DNA of 5,681 bases from Silvanigrellaceae bacterium (GTDB lineage: Bacteria; Bdellovibrionota; Oligoflexia; Silvanigrellales; Silvanigrellaceae). Below are positions 1-5,681 of this stretch, piece after piece; the stretch's first letter is position 1, and each line of letters begins with the position of its first letter. The stretch spans positions 1 through 5,681 of the forward strand of contig CANJMU010000056.1 of assembly GCA_947475135.1 (NCBI GenBank), given 5' to 3'. Made by a program: the position numbers and the translations under genes. The notes below the pieces were generated by a model. That model saw only the letters and a list, made by a program, of their open reading frames with translations, was not told the DNA's origin and did no database searches.

Positions 1-843
1 GGACGAACTTGTCATGAGACGGGAGAAAATTTTATAGAATGGAACAAGACAGAACGAGTCCGTGGTATTTATTCCTATTTAGCATCCATTCGTTTGGCCT
101 TGGAAAAAGGATATTTGCCTACAGATTTAAAATTTAAAAATTTATGTGCTACCGATTCGAAACTCTTACAAATTATTGATTATATTGGTGGCACCACGGT
201 TACTTTATATAAATCACAAATTTATAGTGATTCTTCAGAAGCAACAGAGATCTCATCAACTTATTCCGCCAAGGTTATTGGCATACGCCTGACGGCGCAG
301 GATCAATTATTTTTAATGAATCAGTTAATAACCAGAAAACGTTTTTCTGCCCCGAACCATTATACAATATTAACAAGACAGTTTGTTTTTGAAATGCTGT
401 ACACAATCTTTTTTATAATCAACGCTGAACTCTCTTCAACACAAGTGCCTGGGATTGCCGTGTCTTATCCAGATAACGTGCAGCAGTCTCTACATTTTTG
501 CGATCTGGGGCTCTTTCATGTTCTTGTCAAACCAGATCAGATTATATCATTAGTACGTACTCACGCACCAAGAGAACTTTCGATTTCTTTATGTGACATT
601 CTTGAGGAATATTCTCGGGATTCTGTGACCGATGAAAACAATCACTATGAATTTATCCGCCAGTTTTTGATTAAACTTAACGTTGCATTCACAGCATTAG
701 TTGGAGGAGCTCATCTGCCTGAACTACTGGGCGTTTCCTTAAAAGATGTTTTATCTGAAGCATGGATCGATGATTTTTCTCGGTTGGTCGCAGGACTTCC
801 CACTTCACCACCACCAGGTAATCCTCAAATTTTGAAATTATAA
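1..843 (+). CDS. Hypothetical protein, 5' end outside window (280 C-terminal residues visible)
   Basis: The frame is open from base 1 to the TAA at 841-843, so the gene starts upstream of the window. The first start-type codon in frame is a TTG at 94 with no Shine-Dalgarno site before it, and the frame reads sensibly through the preceding 31 codons (WNKTERVRGIYSYLASIRLA), so TTG-94 is not the real start. I do not recognise the family. The visible part is mixed and mostly soluble-looking. It has a charged amphipathic stretch at the left edge, a hydrophobic patch (FEMLYTIFFIINAEL, about visible residues 129-143), a second one near LIKLNVAFTALVGG, and a short proline-rich tail (PTSPPPGNP). No catalytic motif, zinc-binding cluster or repeat is evident. 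The coding assignment rests on the 281-codon open frame and coherent codon use. The 215-bp spacer to aroC gives no evidence of a shared operon. Confidence 0.75.
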   Translation, partial: GRTCHETGENFIEWNKTERVRGIYSYLASIRLALEKGYLPTDLKFKNLCATDSKLLQIIDYIGGTTVTLYKSQIYSDSSEATEISSTYSAKVIGIRLTAQDQLFLMNQLITRKRFSAPNHYTILTRQFVFEMLYTIFFIINAELSSTQVPGIAVSYPDNVQQSLHFCDLGLFHVLVKPDQIISLVRTHAPRELSISLCDILEEYSRDSVTDENNHYEFIRQFLIKLNVAFTALVGGAHLPELLGVSLKDVLSEAWIDDFSRLVAGLPTSPPPGNPQILKL

Positions 844-1058
844 AAGCTCTTGCCTCGGTAGTTAAACCACAGCTCGTTTCTAGTTTCCAAACTTGAAAAG
901 ACACGCTCACCAAAACGATGCGAAATGCGGGATTAAATTATGGGTTTAAAAATTATTGTAAATCAGCCCTGCTTTTAGGGGTACACTCCAGTTTATGTTA
1001 CATAATTCTGGTGGACTTCGTTGTCAGGTCAATTATTATAAAAAAAAGCAGGATCTTT
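844..1058. other. Intergenic spacer upstream of aroC
   Basis: These 215 bp contain no convincing terminator hairpin for the upstream gene and no well-spaced sigma-70 promoter. Isolated elements are present: TTGTCA at 1021-1026, TATAAA at 1037-1042 and CATAAT at 1001-1006. None pairs with a partner at 16-18 bp. A frame in phase with aroC stays open back to an ATG at 918, but its translation (residues such as NYCKSALLLGVHSS) matches nothing in chorismate synthases, so I treat it as non-coding. Confidence 0.5.
1050..1053 (+). promoter_or_regulatory. Ribosome binding site deciding the aroC start
   Basis: AGGA lies 5 bp before the ATG at 1059. The family N-terminus (MSNTFGSLFKVTTFGESH) begins exactly at that ATG. 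This supports 1059 over the in-frame ATG at 918. Confidence 0.75.
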
Positions 1059-2165
1059 ATGTCCAATACATTTGGCTCACTCTTTAAAGTCACAACCTTT
1101 GGTGAATCCCATTCCCCAGGCGTTGGATGCGTCATTGATGGTTGCCCCGCAGGAATCACAATTGACCCAGAAGAAATTCAAAATTTCGTCAATTTCCGCC
1201 GGGCAAATACTTCACAATATTCCACTTCGCGAATTGAAAATGACGAATGTGAAATTTTAAGTGGATTCGAAAATAACGTCACACTGGGATCACCCATTTG
1301 TATTTTTGTTCGAAATAAAAATATAAAAAAAAATGATTATGATGAATTATCACAAATTTATAGACCGAATCATGCAGATTTTACCTATGAAAAAAAATAC
1401 GGAGTCTCTGCAACAAGCGGTGGTGGAAGGGCCTCTGCCAGGGAAACTGTTGCCCGAGTCCTTGCAGGATCGGTTGCAAAAAAATGCTTTGAACATTTTT
1501 CTAAGGAAACAAAAATTTTAACTTTTGTGCAGCAAATTCATGATATTCATTGGAATCACAAGGACGAGATTTCCTATTCACAAAAAGAAATTTATGACAG
1601 CGAGTTTCGTTGCCCAGATAAGGTCACAAATTTAAAATTTCAAGAAAAAATTTCCGTTGCAAAAAATAATGGAGATTCGTTAGGTGGATCTATAAGATGT
1701 TTGATTCAAAATCCGCCACTTGGCTTAGGTGACCCCGTGTTTCATAAATTAGAAGCCTTGCTTTCACAGGCCATGATGAGCATACCATCGGTGAAATATT
1801 TTGAATCGGGAACAGGAATTCAATCGACATATTTATTAGGAAGTGAAAATAATGATCCATTTTATGTTGATGAAAATGGGTCTGTAAAAACACAAACCAA
1901 TCACAGTGGAGGAATTCAAGGTGGGATTTCTAATGGAATGCCCATTACTTTTACCGTGGGATTTAAGCCTGTGTCCACAATTTTTAAAAAACAGAACACT
2001 GTCAATAAAGTAACAAAAACAACGACAGAGTTTCAACCAACGTCAGGAAGGCATGACGTCTGCGTTCTTCCCAGGGCTGTCCCAATCGTAGAAGCCATGG
2101 CCTGGATTGCGTTACTTAACTGTTACCTAAGTCAAAAAACAGCTTTTTTCCATCATGACTTATAA
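1059..2165 (+). CDS. aroC: Chorismate synthase (AroC)
   Basis: A 368-residue cytoplasmic enzyme that converts 5-enolpyruvylshikimate-3-phosphate to chorismate, the last step of the shikimate pathway, using reduced FMN. It is full length for the family (about 350-390). The N-terminal signature FGESHSPGVGCVIDGCPAG carries His18. R47 and R48 sit in the FRRANTSQ segment. YRPNHADFTYEKKYG carries His105, the second conserved histidine. GGGRASARET spans 121-130, SGGIQGGISNG 283-293 and GRHDVCVLPRAVPIVEAM 330-347. The catalytic and FMN-site residues known in the family are therefore present. Small departures from the usual wording are GESHS for GESHG, TLGSPI for TTGxPI and RHDV for RHDP; none suggests loss of function. 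The start is set by AGGA at 1050. Codons 90-92 contain a run of nine A. A metalloprotease gene follows on the same strand after 72 bp, so co-transcription is possible but not shown. Confidence 0.97.
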   Translation: MSNTFGSLFKVTTFGESHSPGVGCVIDGCPAGITIDPEEIQNFVNFRRANTSQYSTSRIENDECEILSGFENNVTLGSPICIFVRNKNIKKNDYDELSQIYRPNHADFTYEKKYGVSATSGGGRASARETVARVLAGSVAKKCFEHFSKETKILTFVQQIHDIHWNHKDEISYSQKEIYDSEFRCPDKVTNLKFQEKISVAKNNGDSLGGSIRCLIQNPPLGLGDPVFHKLEALLSQAMMSIPSVKYFESGTGIQSTYLLGSENNDPFYVDENGSVKTQTNHSGGIQGGISNGMPITFTVGFKPVSTIFKKQNTVNKVTKTTTEFQPTSGRHDVCVLPRAVPIVEAMAWIALLNCYLSQKTAFFHHDL

Positions 2166-2172
2166 AAAAGTC
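2157..2172 (+). other. Weak inverted repeat at the aroC stop codon
   Basis: GACTT (2157-2161) and AAGTC (2168-2172) could pair around a six-base loop that contains the aroC stop codon. The stem is only 5 bp and no T-run follows, so it is unlikely to be an efficient intrinsic terminator. Read-through into the gene at 2238 remains possible. Confidence 0.2.
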
Positions 2173-2237
2173 TCTTCAATATTTAAATCTCATGCCGAAG
2201 AACAAGGAGATAATTATTTTTTCTAAGGTTAATTTTT

Positions 2238-3506
2238 ATGAATCGACGTTTTTGGAGTACACTCACCTCTAAAATTGAGCAACGTACTAGATTCATTAGA
2301 ATACTTAGCAGAGATGCAACAATGATTTCAGCAGAAAAGCATGAAGAGTGTTTTACAGGCCATCCCCTAATGAACGATCATTATCGCTTAGCAGACGAAA
2401 TTGCATTTTTAATTGAGTCCGCAGATTTTAAAACAGAAATTGAATTTTTAAAAAATTCTGACCTTCCTGAAATCCCTAACTTATTACCAGCTCAAACTTT
2501 ACTCATCACTCAATTTATGAAAAAGTTGAGTTTCTATCCCGTATCAAAACTTCAGAATGAACATTATATTTGGTACGTTTTATTTTTTTTTATTTTACAG
2601 AGCGAAGCAACAAAACTTCTGCTATTTCAAATGCTTTTCAATATTGTCGAATCCGCACCAGATCATTTTGGACAAACTCAGCAGAAATTAAAAATAGCCT
2701 TTGAAGAAAAAACAAAAGACTCAAAAAATGACTTATTTTTAAGACCCTACTATGATCTCAATTTTAATTATGAAGATAAATCTAGGGAGTTAGATGAGCT
2801 TCAATTGCGGGGAATAGATACAAGGAATTTAGCTCGAAATATTATGAAAGAATCCTTAACAAGTGCTGTCGTTAATGTTCCGGTCAGCCATCTTTCACTC
2901 AGCTATTTGCTTTCCCATTTATCTTTAAACTATGAGGTTGGCGGACAACATCCTTATTTTTCCTTTTTTGAATTAGGGATTGCGCATGAATTGATTCATG
3001 CAGAGCATCTTATTATGGGAAAAGACAGAGATCCCTCTAATCCCAGGAGCGCCTTGAAGAAGCATTTATTTAAGGATTTCAAAAAATGGGATGAATTATC
3101 CCGTGAACATCAAAGCTATTATAGCAATCCGGAAGAATTTTATACCATTGAGGCAGGAATTGGAATTTCTGAAAATAAGCTCCGAAATTCTTTGAAATTA
3201 CGAACGAGAACGGCACATACTGTGGTCAATGTCCGTGAATATTTTCCACAATATGGTGATATGTACACTCCTAATATTTTTCCCTCTAAAGTAACAACTC
3301 AAAGAGCACACAAGGAAAGATTAAAAACATGCAGATGCTCAAACTGTTACGGAGTGTTCCAAAGTAAGTACGAGGAACTCCATTGTTTTTCATGCGGAAA
3401 ACCTCTCTGCCAAAGCTGCGCTCAGCATCACGATCGATCTGGCAGAGATCAAAAAGATCTCACAAAGGAAGATTATGATTACTACTGTCCCTCTTGCTTA
3501 AAGTGA
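2238..3506 (+). CDS. M91-like (NleD/HopH1-type) zinc metalloprotease with C-terminal FYVE-type zinc finger; candidate host-directed effector
   Basis: 422 residues with no signal peptide. The ATG at 2238 follows AAGG at 2225-2228 (9-bp spacer), and an in-frame stop at 2211 excludes a longer form. Residues 1-230 match no domain I know; they are mostly helical-looking, with a strongly hydrophobic stretch at about 110-137. The core at 241-324 reads FSFFELGIAHELIHAEH, with the zinc motif H250-E251-x-x-H254 followed by H257 and G261. It continues to NPEEFYTIEAG (E299/E300, likely third zinc ligand) and SENKLRNSLKLRTR. This order (HELIHAxH...G, then EE.xT, then EN.LR..L.L..R) is the known signature of peptidase family M91. 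Cysteines 367, 370, 383, 386, 391, 394, 417 and 420 form a finger spaced C-x2-C-x12-C-x2-C-x4-C-x2-C-x22-C-x2-C, as in FYVE domains. M91 members include type III effectors that cleave host MAP kinases, so action inside a eukaryotic cell is inferred. Substrate and secretion route are unknown. A T9 tract lies at codons 116-118. The 3' end overlaps the opposing permease gene by 9 bp. Confidence 0.78.
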   Translation: MNRRFWSTLTSKIEQRTRFIRILSRDATMISAEKHEECFTGHPLMNDHYRLADEIAFLIESADFKTEIEFLKNSDLPEIPNLLPAQTLLITQFMKKLSFYPVSKLQNEHYIWYVLFFFILQSEATKLLLFQMLFNIVESAPDHFGQTQQKLKIAFEEKTKDSKNDLFLRPYYDLNFNYEDKSRELDELQLRGIDTRNLARNIMKESLTSAVVNVPVSHLSLSYLLSHLSLNYEVGGQHPYFSFFELGIAHELIHAEHLIMGKDRDPSNPRSALKKHLFKDFKKWDELSREHQSYYSNPEEFYTIEAGIGISENKLRNSLKLRTRTAHTVVNVREYFPQYGDMYTPNIFPSKVTTQRAHKERLKTCRCSNCYGVFQSKYEELHCFSCGKPLCQSCAQHHDRSGRDQKDLTKEDYDYYCPSCLK

Positions 3507-4769
3507 GATTAAACTAAGTAAACACACCGCACTTAAAATCCACATAGCTAAAGTCACTTCTTTAAATTTACCAAGCACTAATTTTAAAAAGGTATAACTT
3601 AATACACCCCAAATAACCCCTGTCGTAATTGAAAAAGTGAGTGGCATTAAAATACATGTTAAAAAGGCACAAACAATTTCTTCGAAATTGTCTAATTTTA
3701 AATATTTAATATTCAAAGTCATTAAAATTCCAACAAAAATCAGGACAGGGGCCGTCGCATAATTGGGAACCATACTGATAATTGGAGCAAAAAATAAAAA
3801 CGGTAAAAAACAAATGGCAACAACAAGTGCTGTGATTCCGCTGCGCCCACCAGCTTGAATTCCGGAAGAAGACTCCACATAAACAGCCAATGGTGTTGTC
3901 CCCATTAAGCTTGCAAAAATAGAACCCATCGAATCCGCAAGCAAAACATTTTTCATGCGAAGTGGAGCACCCTGCTTATCCACAAGACCACTGGCTGTGG
4001 ACAAGCCGATTAAAGTAGAAACAGAATCAAAAATACTCGTCAGTAAAACGGAAAGTATGACTGGAATTAAGGAAATTTGAAATGCATTCTTAATATCTAA
4101 TTGAAAAAAAACTTCCTGAAAAGAAGGGTTTGAAAAAAGATGGGTTGGCATTTGAATTTGATGAAATATCAAGGACGCTAAAGTAACAAGAATAATAGGA
4201 GCTAAAAATGCATAATATTTTTTCTTAATAAAAAAATAAAAAGTTAAAATAAAACCAAGGACACCTAAGAAAAGATGAAAATCCACTTTTCCAGCAGCAA
4301 CAATTGTTCCGGGGTTTGAAACAATAAAACCTAAATTTTTAAAACCTAAAAAAGATAAAAATAAACCGACACCGGCCGCCATGGCGTGCTTCATATTCGA
4401 TGGAATGGATTGAATTAATTTTTCACGTAAAGGCAATATCGATGTCAGTAAAAATAAAACGCTAGAAACAAAACAAACACCCAAAACAGTTTTCCATGGA
4501 ATATGATTTCCAAGAATGAGCGAGTAGGCAAAAAATGCATTGAGCCCCATACCAGGTGCTAAAATATAAGGAAGCCTAACAAAAAAGCAGGAAATAAAAT
4601 TGACAACAAAAACAGTGATTACCAAAGCAGCCAAAGACCCCTCAATCGGAATTCCATACCCATTGGCATTTAAAATTTTAGGGACAACAATAATGATGTA
4701 AGCAATCGTAAAAAATGAGGTAAATCCTGCAAATATTTCTGTTTTTATAGAATGCATTTTCTGAATCAT
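3498..4769 (-). CDS. NCS2 family purine permease (AzgA/PbuG-like guanine/hypoxanthine transporter)
   Basis: A 423-residue inner-membrane carrier, close to the usual 430-450, expected to import hypoxanthine, guanine or adenine with protons for purine salvage. It begins MIQKMHSIKTEIFAGFTSFFTIAYIIIVVPKIL, matching the RTEIxAGxTTFxTMAYIxxVNPxIL start of COG2252 proteins, and is hydrophobic almost throughout, consistent with about 12-14 membrane segments. Diagnostic stretches are APGMGLNAFFAY (71-82), SIPSNMKHAMAAGVGLFLSF (121-140), FDSVSTLIGLSTASGL (247-262), GTTPLAVYVESSSGIQAGGR (290-309) and NYATAPVLIFVG (336-347). Asp248 and Glu299 correspond to the acidic residues known to bind purine in fungal AzgA. 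Wording is slightly divergent: SIFDS for DLFDT and GTTPLA for GTSTVT. I chose the ATG at 4769 because it has AGGGAA 7 bp upstream and gives the family N-terminus. A longer frame back to 4886 adds a repetitive VYVYVYV segment foreign to the family. The substrate within the purines is not certain. Confidence 0.93.
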   Translation of the reverse strand: MIQKMHSIKTEIFAGFTSFFTIAYIIIVVPKILNANGYGIPIEGSLAALVITVFVVNFISCFFVRLPYILAPGMGLNAFFAYSLILGNHIPWKTVLGVCFVSSVLFLLTSILPLREKLIQSIPSNMKHAMAAGVGLFLSFLGFKNLGFIVSNPGTIVAAGKVDFHLFLGVLGFILTFYFFIKKKYYAFLAPIILVTLASLIFHQIQMPTHLFSNPSFQEVFFQLDIKNAFQISLIPVILSVLLTSIFDSVSTLIGLSTASGLVDKQGAPLRMKNVLLADSMGSIFASLMGTTPLAVYVESSSGIQAGGRSGITALVVAICFLPFLFFAPIISMVPNYATAPVLIFVGILMTLNIKYLKLDNFEEIVCAFLTCILMPLTFSITTGVIWGVLSYTFLKLVLGKFKEVTLAMWILSAVCLLSLISL

Positions 4770-4776
4770 TTTTAAA

Positions 4777-4782
4777 TTCCCT
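4777..4782 (-). promoter_or_regulatory. Ribosome binding site deciding the permease start
   Basis: On the minus strand AGGGAA stands 7 bp before the ATG at 4769. The alternative upstream starts, TTG at 4886 and ATG at 4880, lack such a site close by. Confidence 0.65.
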
Positions 4783-4832
4783 ATGTGTGAATTGAATTTT
4801 TCTTTTGAAAAGACAAATTTCTTAGAATCAAA

Positions 4833-4850
4833 AACATAGACATAAACATA
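4833..4850. repeat. Three tandem hexamers (A/G)ACATA
   Basis: AACATA, GACATA and AACATA lie head to tail without gaps and run into the palindrome at 4849-4860. On the minus strand they would fall at the start of the permease leader. They also explain the spurious VYVYVYV translation of the upstream frame. Confidence 0.5.
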
Positions 4851-4883
4851 TACCGGTATAAATAAGTTCGGGTGTTTCATCAA
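4849..4883 (-). promoter_or_regulatory. Candidate sigma-70 promoter of the permease, with overlapping palindromic operator
   Basis: Read on the minus strand, TTGATG (4883-4878) and TATACC (4860-4855) are separated by exactly 17 bp, each matching 4 of 6 consensus bases. Transcription would start near 4848, giving a leader of about 80 nt before the ATG at 4769. The -10 box forms half of the perfect palindrome TATACCGGTATA (4849-4860), the position expected of a repressor site. The leader shows none of the conserved sequence of a purine riboswitch. The promoter assignment is inference; the palindrome is seen directly. Confidence 0.35.
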
Positions 4884-4925
4884 CAATATTCCTAGAAAAA
4901 TTATTTACACACCTTTATTTTTCAG

Positions 4926-4946
4926 GACGCAAAACCTTGACGCAAA
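4926..4946. repeat. Short direct repeat GACGCAAA, 13-bp period
   Basis: GACGCAAA occurs at 4926-4933 and again at 4939-4946 in the divergent intergenic region. Paired half-sites like this can be regulator-binding sites, but at 8 bp chance is a serious alternative. Confidence 0.3.
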
Positions 4947-5045
4947 GAAATTCGTTCTCTTAGGACTTTTGAAATTTGCATTACTGTTGATAAATATGAG
5001 ATATCTTATTTGTTTTGAATAAAGAGAATTTGTATTTATTGGATC

Positions 5046-5051
5046 AGGAGA
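5046..5051 (+). promoter_or_regulatory. Strong ribosome binding site of the right-edge gene
   Basis: AGGAGA lies 8 bp before the ATG at 5060. It is the best Shine-Dalgarno site in the window that sits next to a start codon, and it fixes the start of the truncated gene. I see no well-spaced -35/-10 pair upstream; TTGATA at 4987-4992 has no good -10 at 16-18 bp. Confidence 0.75.
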
Positions 5052-5059
5052 CAATTTTT

Positions 5060-5681
5060 ATGAAGCTTTCTCAAGCTCTTTCTCAATCGTGGCTGAGCGA
5101 TATTGAGTTGCTCGATAATCAGTACGAACAATCAAAGAATCTCGAGCTCAACAATGCGCAATCGTACTTTAAAAATTTTAGTACCAAAGAGGAATGCGAT
5201 AAGCTGACTGATGGAATCACAAAAAATATCTCCCAGGAATTAAACAAAACCGTCAATTGGTTTTTATCTGAAATGACACCACTTTATTTATGGTCAACGT
5301 CATCAAAGGCCATGATGGATGATATTCTTGCCATTATTTCAAGCCATGTTTTGAATGAAAAACAAATTGCAGAAAGATACGACCCTCCTTCACAAACAAC
5401 GACAATTATTGCCGCAAAAGATGAACTGACTTCAACACAAATTATTTCTAAATATCTTCATAAACACAAATGTAAATTTTTAAGATTATTCAATTCACTA
5501 GATAAACAGCTTGGCTTGTGTGAACTTTATCAAGCTCCCTATACAAAAATCGGAATATTCGAAGAGAATAGCAAGCAACAACAAAAATTAAAATTATTAG
5601 AGGATGGGCTAAGTAAACAAGAACCTCAAAAAGTGAAAGCTTTTATCGGTTCCTTGGATTTGGATTATTTTAATAATGCCA
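5060..5681 (+). CDS. N-terminal part of an unidentified protein, possibly a large NAD-glutamate dehydrogenase; 3' end outside window
   Basis: The frame is open from the ATG at 5060 to the right edge, giving 207 residues. It starts MKLSQALSQSWLSDIELLDN behind a strong AGGAGA site. The visible part is soluble, acidic and lysine-rich, largely helical-looking, with no signal peptide or membrane segment. The segment ELNKTVNWFLSEMTPLYLWS followed by about 25 helical residues (DDILAIISSH) faintly recalls the W-x-L-x-x-M-P-x-x-Y-F...H-x-x-x-I region in the N-terminal part of large NAD-specific glutamate dehydrogenases. This is recognition from memory of a poorly conserved region, and the catalytic dehydrogenase domain would lie beyond the window. 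The name is therefore only a suggestion; 'hypothetical protein' is the safe call. It is transcribed divergently from the permease across a 290-bp gap, so the two may share regulatory sites. Confidence 0.72.
   Translation, partial: MKLSQALSQSWLSDIELLDNQYEQSKNLELNNAQSYFKNFSTKEECDKLTDGITKNISQELNKTVNWFLSEMTPLYLWSTSSKAMMDDILAIISSHVLNEKQIAERYDPPSQTTTIIAAKDELTSTQIISKYLHKHKCKFLRLFNSLDKQLGLCELYQAPYTKIGIFEENSKQQQKLKLLEDGLSKQEPQKVKAFIGSLDLDYFNNA

Noticed and set aside
689..913. Minus-strand 74-codon open frame
   Set aside because: It mostly overlaps the 3' end of the left-edge gene on the opposite strand and has no recognisable content.
918..1058. N-terminal extension of aroC to an upstream ATG
   Set aside because: The added 47 residues do not resemble chorismate synthase. 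The ATG at 1059 has its own Shine-Dalgarno site and gives the family N-terminus.
1072..1521. Two plus-strand 62-codon frames (1072-1260 and 1333-1521)
   Set aside because: Both lie inside aroC in another frame and are shadows of it.
1690..2036. Two minus-strand frames of 66-67 codons
   Set aside because: Both lie antisense to conserved parts of aroC, with no family resemblance.
2129..2147. Hairpin AAAAAACAGCTTTTTT as an intrinsic terminator
   Set aside because: It lies inside the conserved-length aroC coding sequence, its stem is A/T-only apart from the centre, and its loop would be too small.
3336..3497. RING or PHD finger instead of FYVE
   Set aside because: RING has two residues, not four, between the fourth and fifth ligands and usually a His ligand. 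PHD has His as the fifth ligand. Here the fifth ligand is Cys391 after a four-residue gap, as in FYVE.
4770..4886. N-terminal extension of the permease to TTG-4886 or ATG-4880
   Set aside because: The extension is low-complexity (VYVYVYV), unlike the family, and overlaps promoter-like sequence. AGGGAA supports the start at 4769.
4770..5059. Purine riboswitch upstream of the permease
   Set aside because: The conserved purine-aptamer sequences are absent from the minus-strand leader.

Overview
The window is AT-rich bacterial DNA (roughly mid-30s % GC by eye). It holds five protein-coding genes and no tRNA, rRNA, CRISPR array or insertion sequence that I can see. The genes have ordinary Shine-Dalgarno sites, and aroC and the purine-type permease are standard bacterial housekeeping genes. 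The aroC wording (VGCVIDGCPAG, YRPNHADFTYEKKYG) resembles the plant, chlamydial and Bdellovibrionota style more than the E. coli style. Together with low GC and an effector-like gene, this suggests a host-associated Gram-negative, perhaps in the Bdellovibrionota/Oligoflexia or a chlamydia-like group. That placement is a weak inference.

Layout, left to right: (1) the 3' part of an unrecognised gene, open at the left edge and ending at 843; (2) a 215-bp spacer; (3) aroC, chorismate synthase, 1059-2165; (4) a 72-bp gap; (5) 2238-3506, a 422-residue protein with an M91 (NleD/HopH1-type) zinc-metalloprotease signature and a C-terminal eight-cysteine finger with exact FYVE-type spacing; (6) a purine-type NCS2 permease on the minus strand, 3498-4769, overlapping gene 5 tail to tail by 9 bp; (7) a 290-bp divergent regulatory region containing a perfect 12-bp palindrome over a candidate permease -10 box; (8) the 5' part of a gene from 5060 to the right edge, possibly the N-terminal region of a large NAD-dependent glutamate dehydrogenase.

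The genes do not form one obvious pathway. aroC makes chorismate for aromatic amino acids and folate, the permease salvages purine bases, and the last gene may be catabolic. The metalloprotease stands apart. M91 proteases are known as type III effectors (NleD, HopH1) and as toxin domains, and FYVE fingers are typical of eukaryotic endosomal proteins, so the fusion suggests a protein acting inside a eukaryotic cell. It is the main item of interest.
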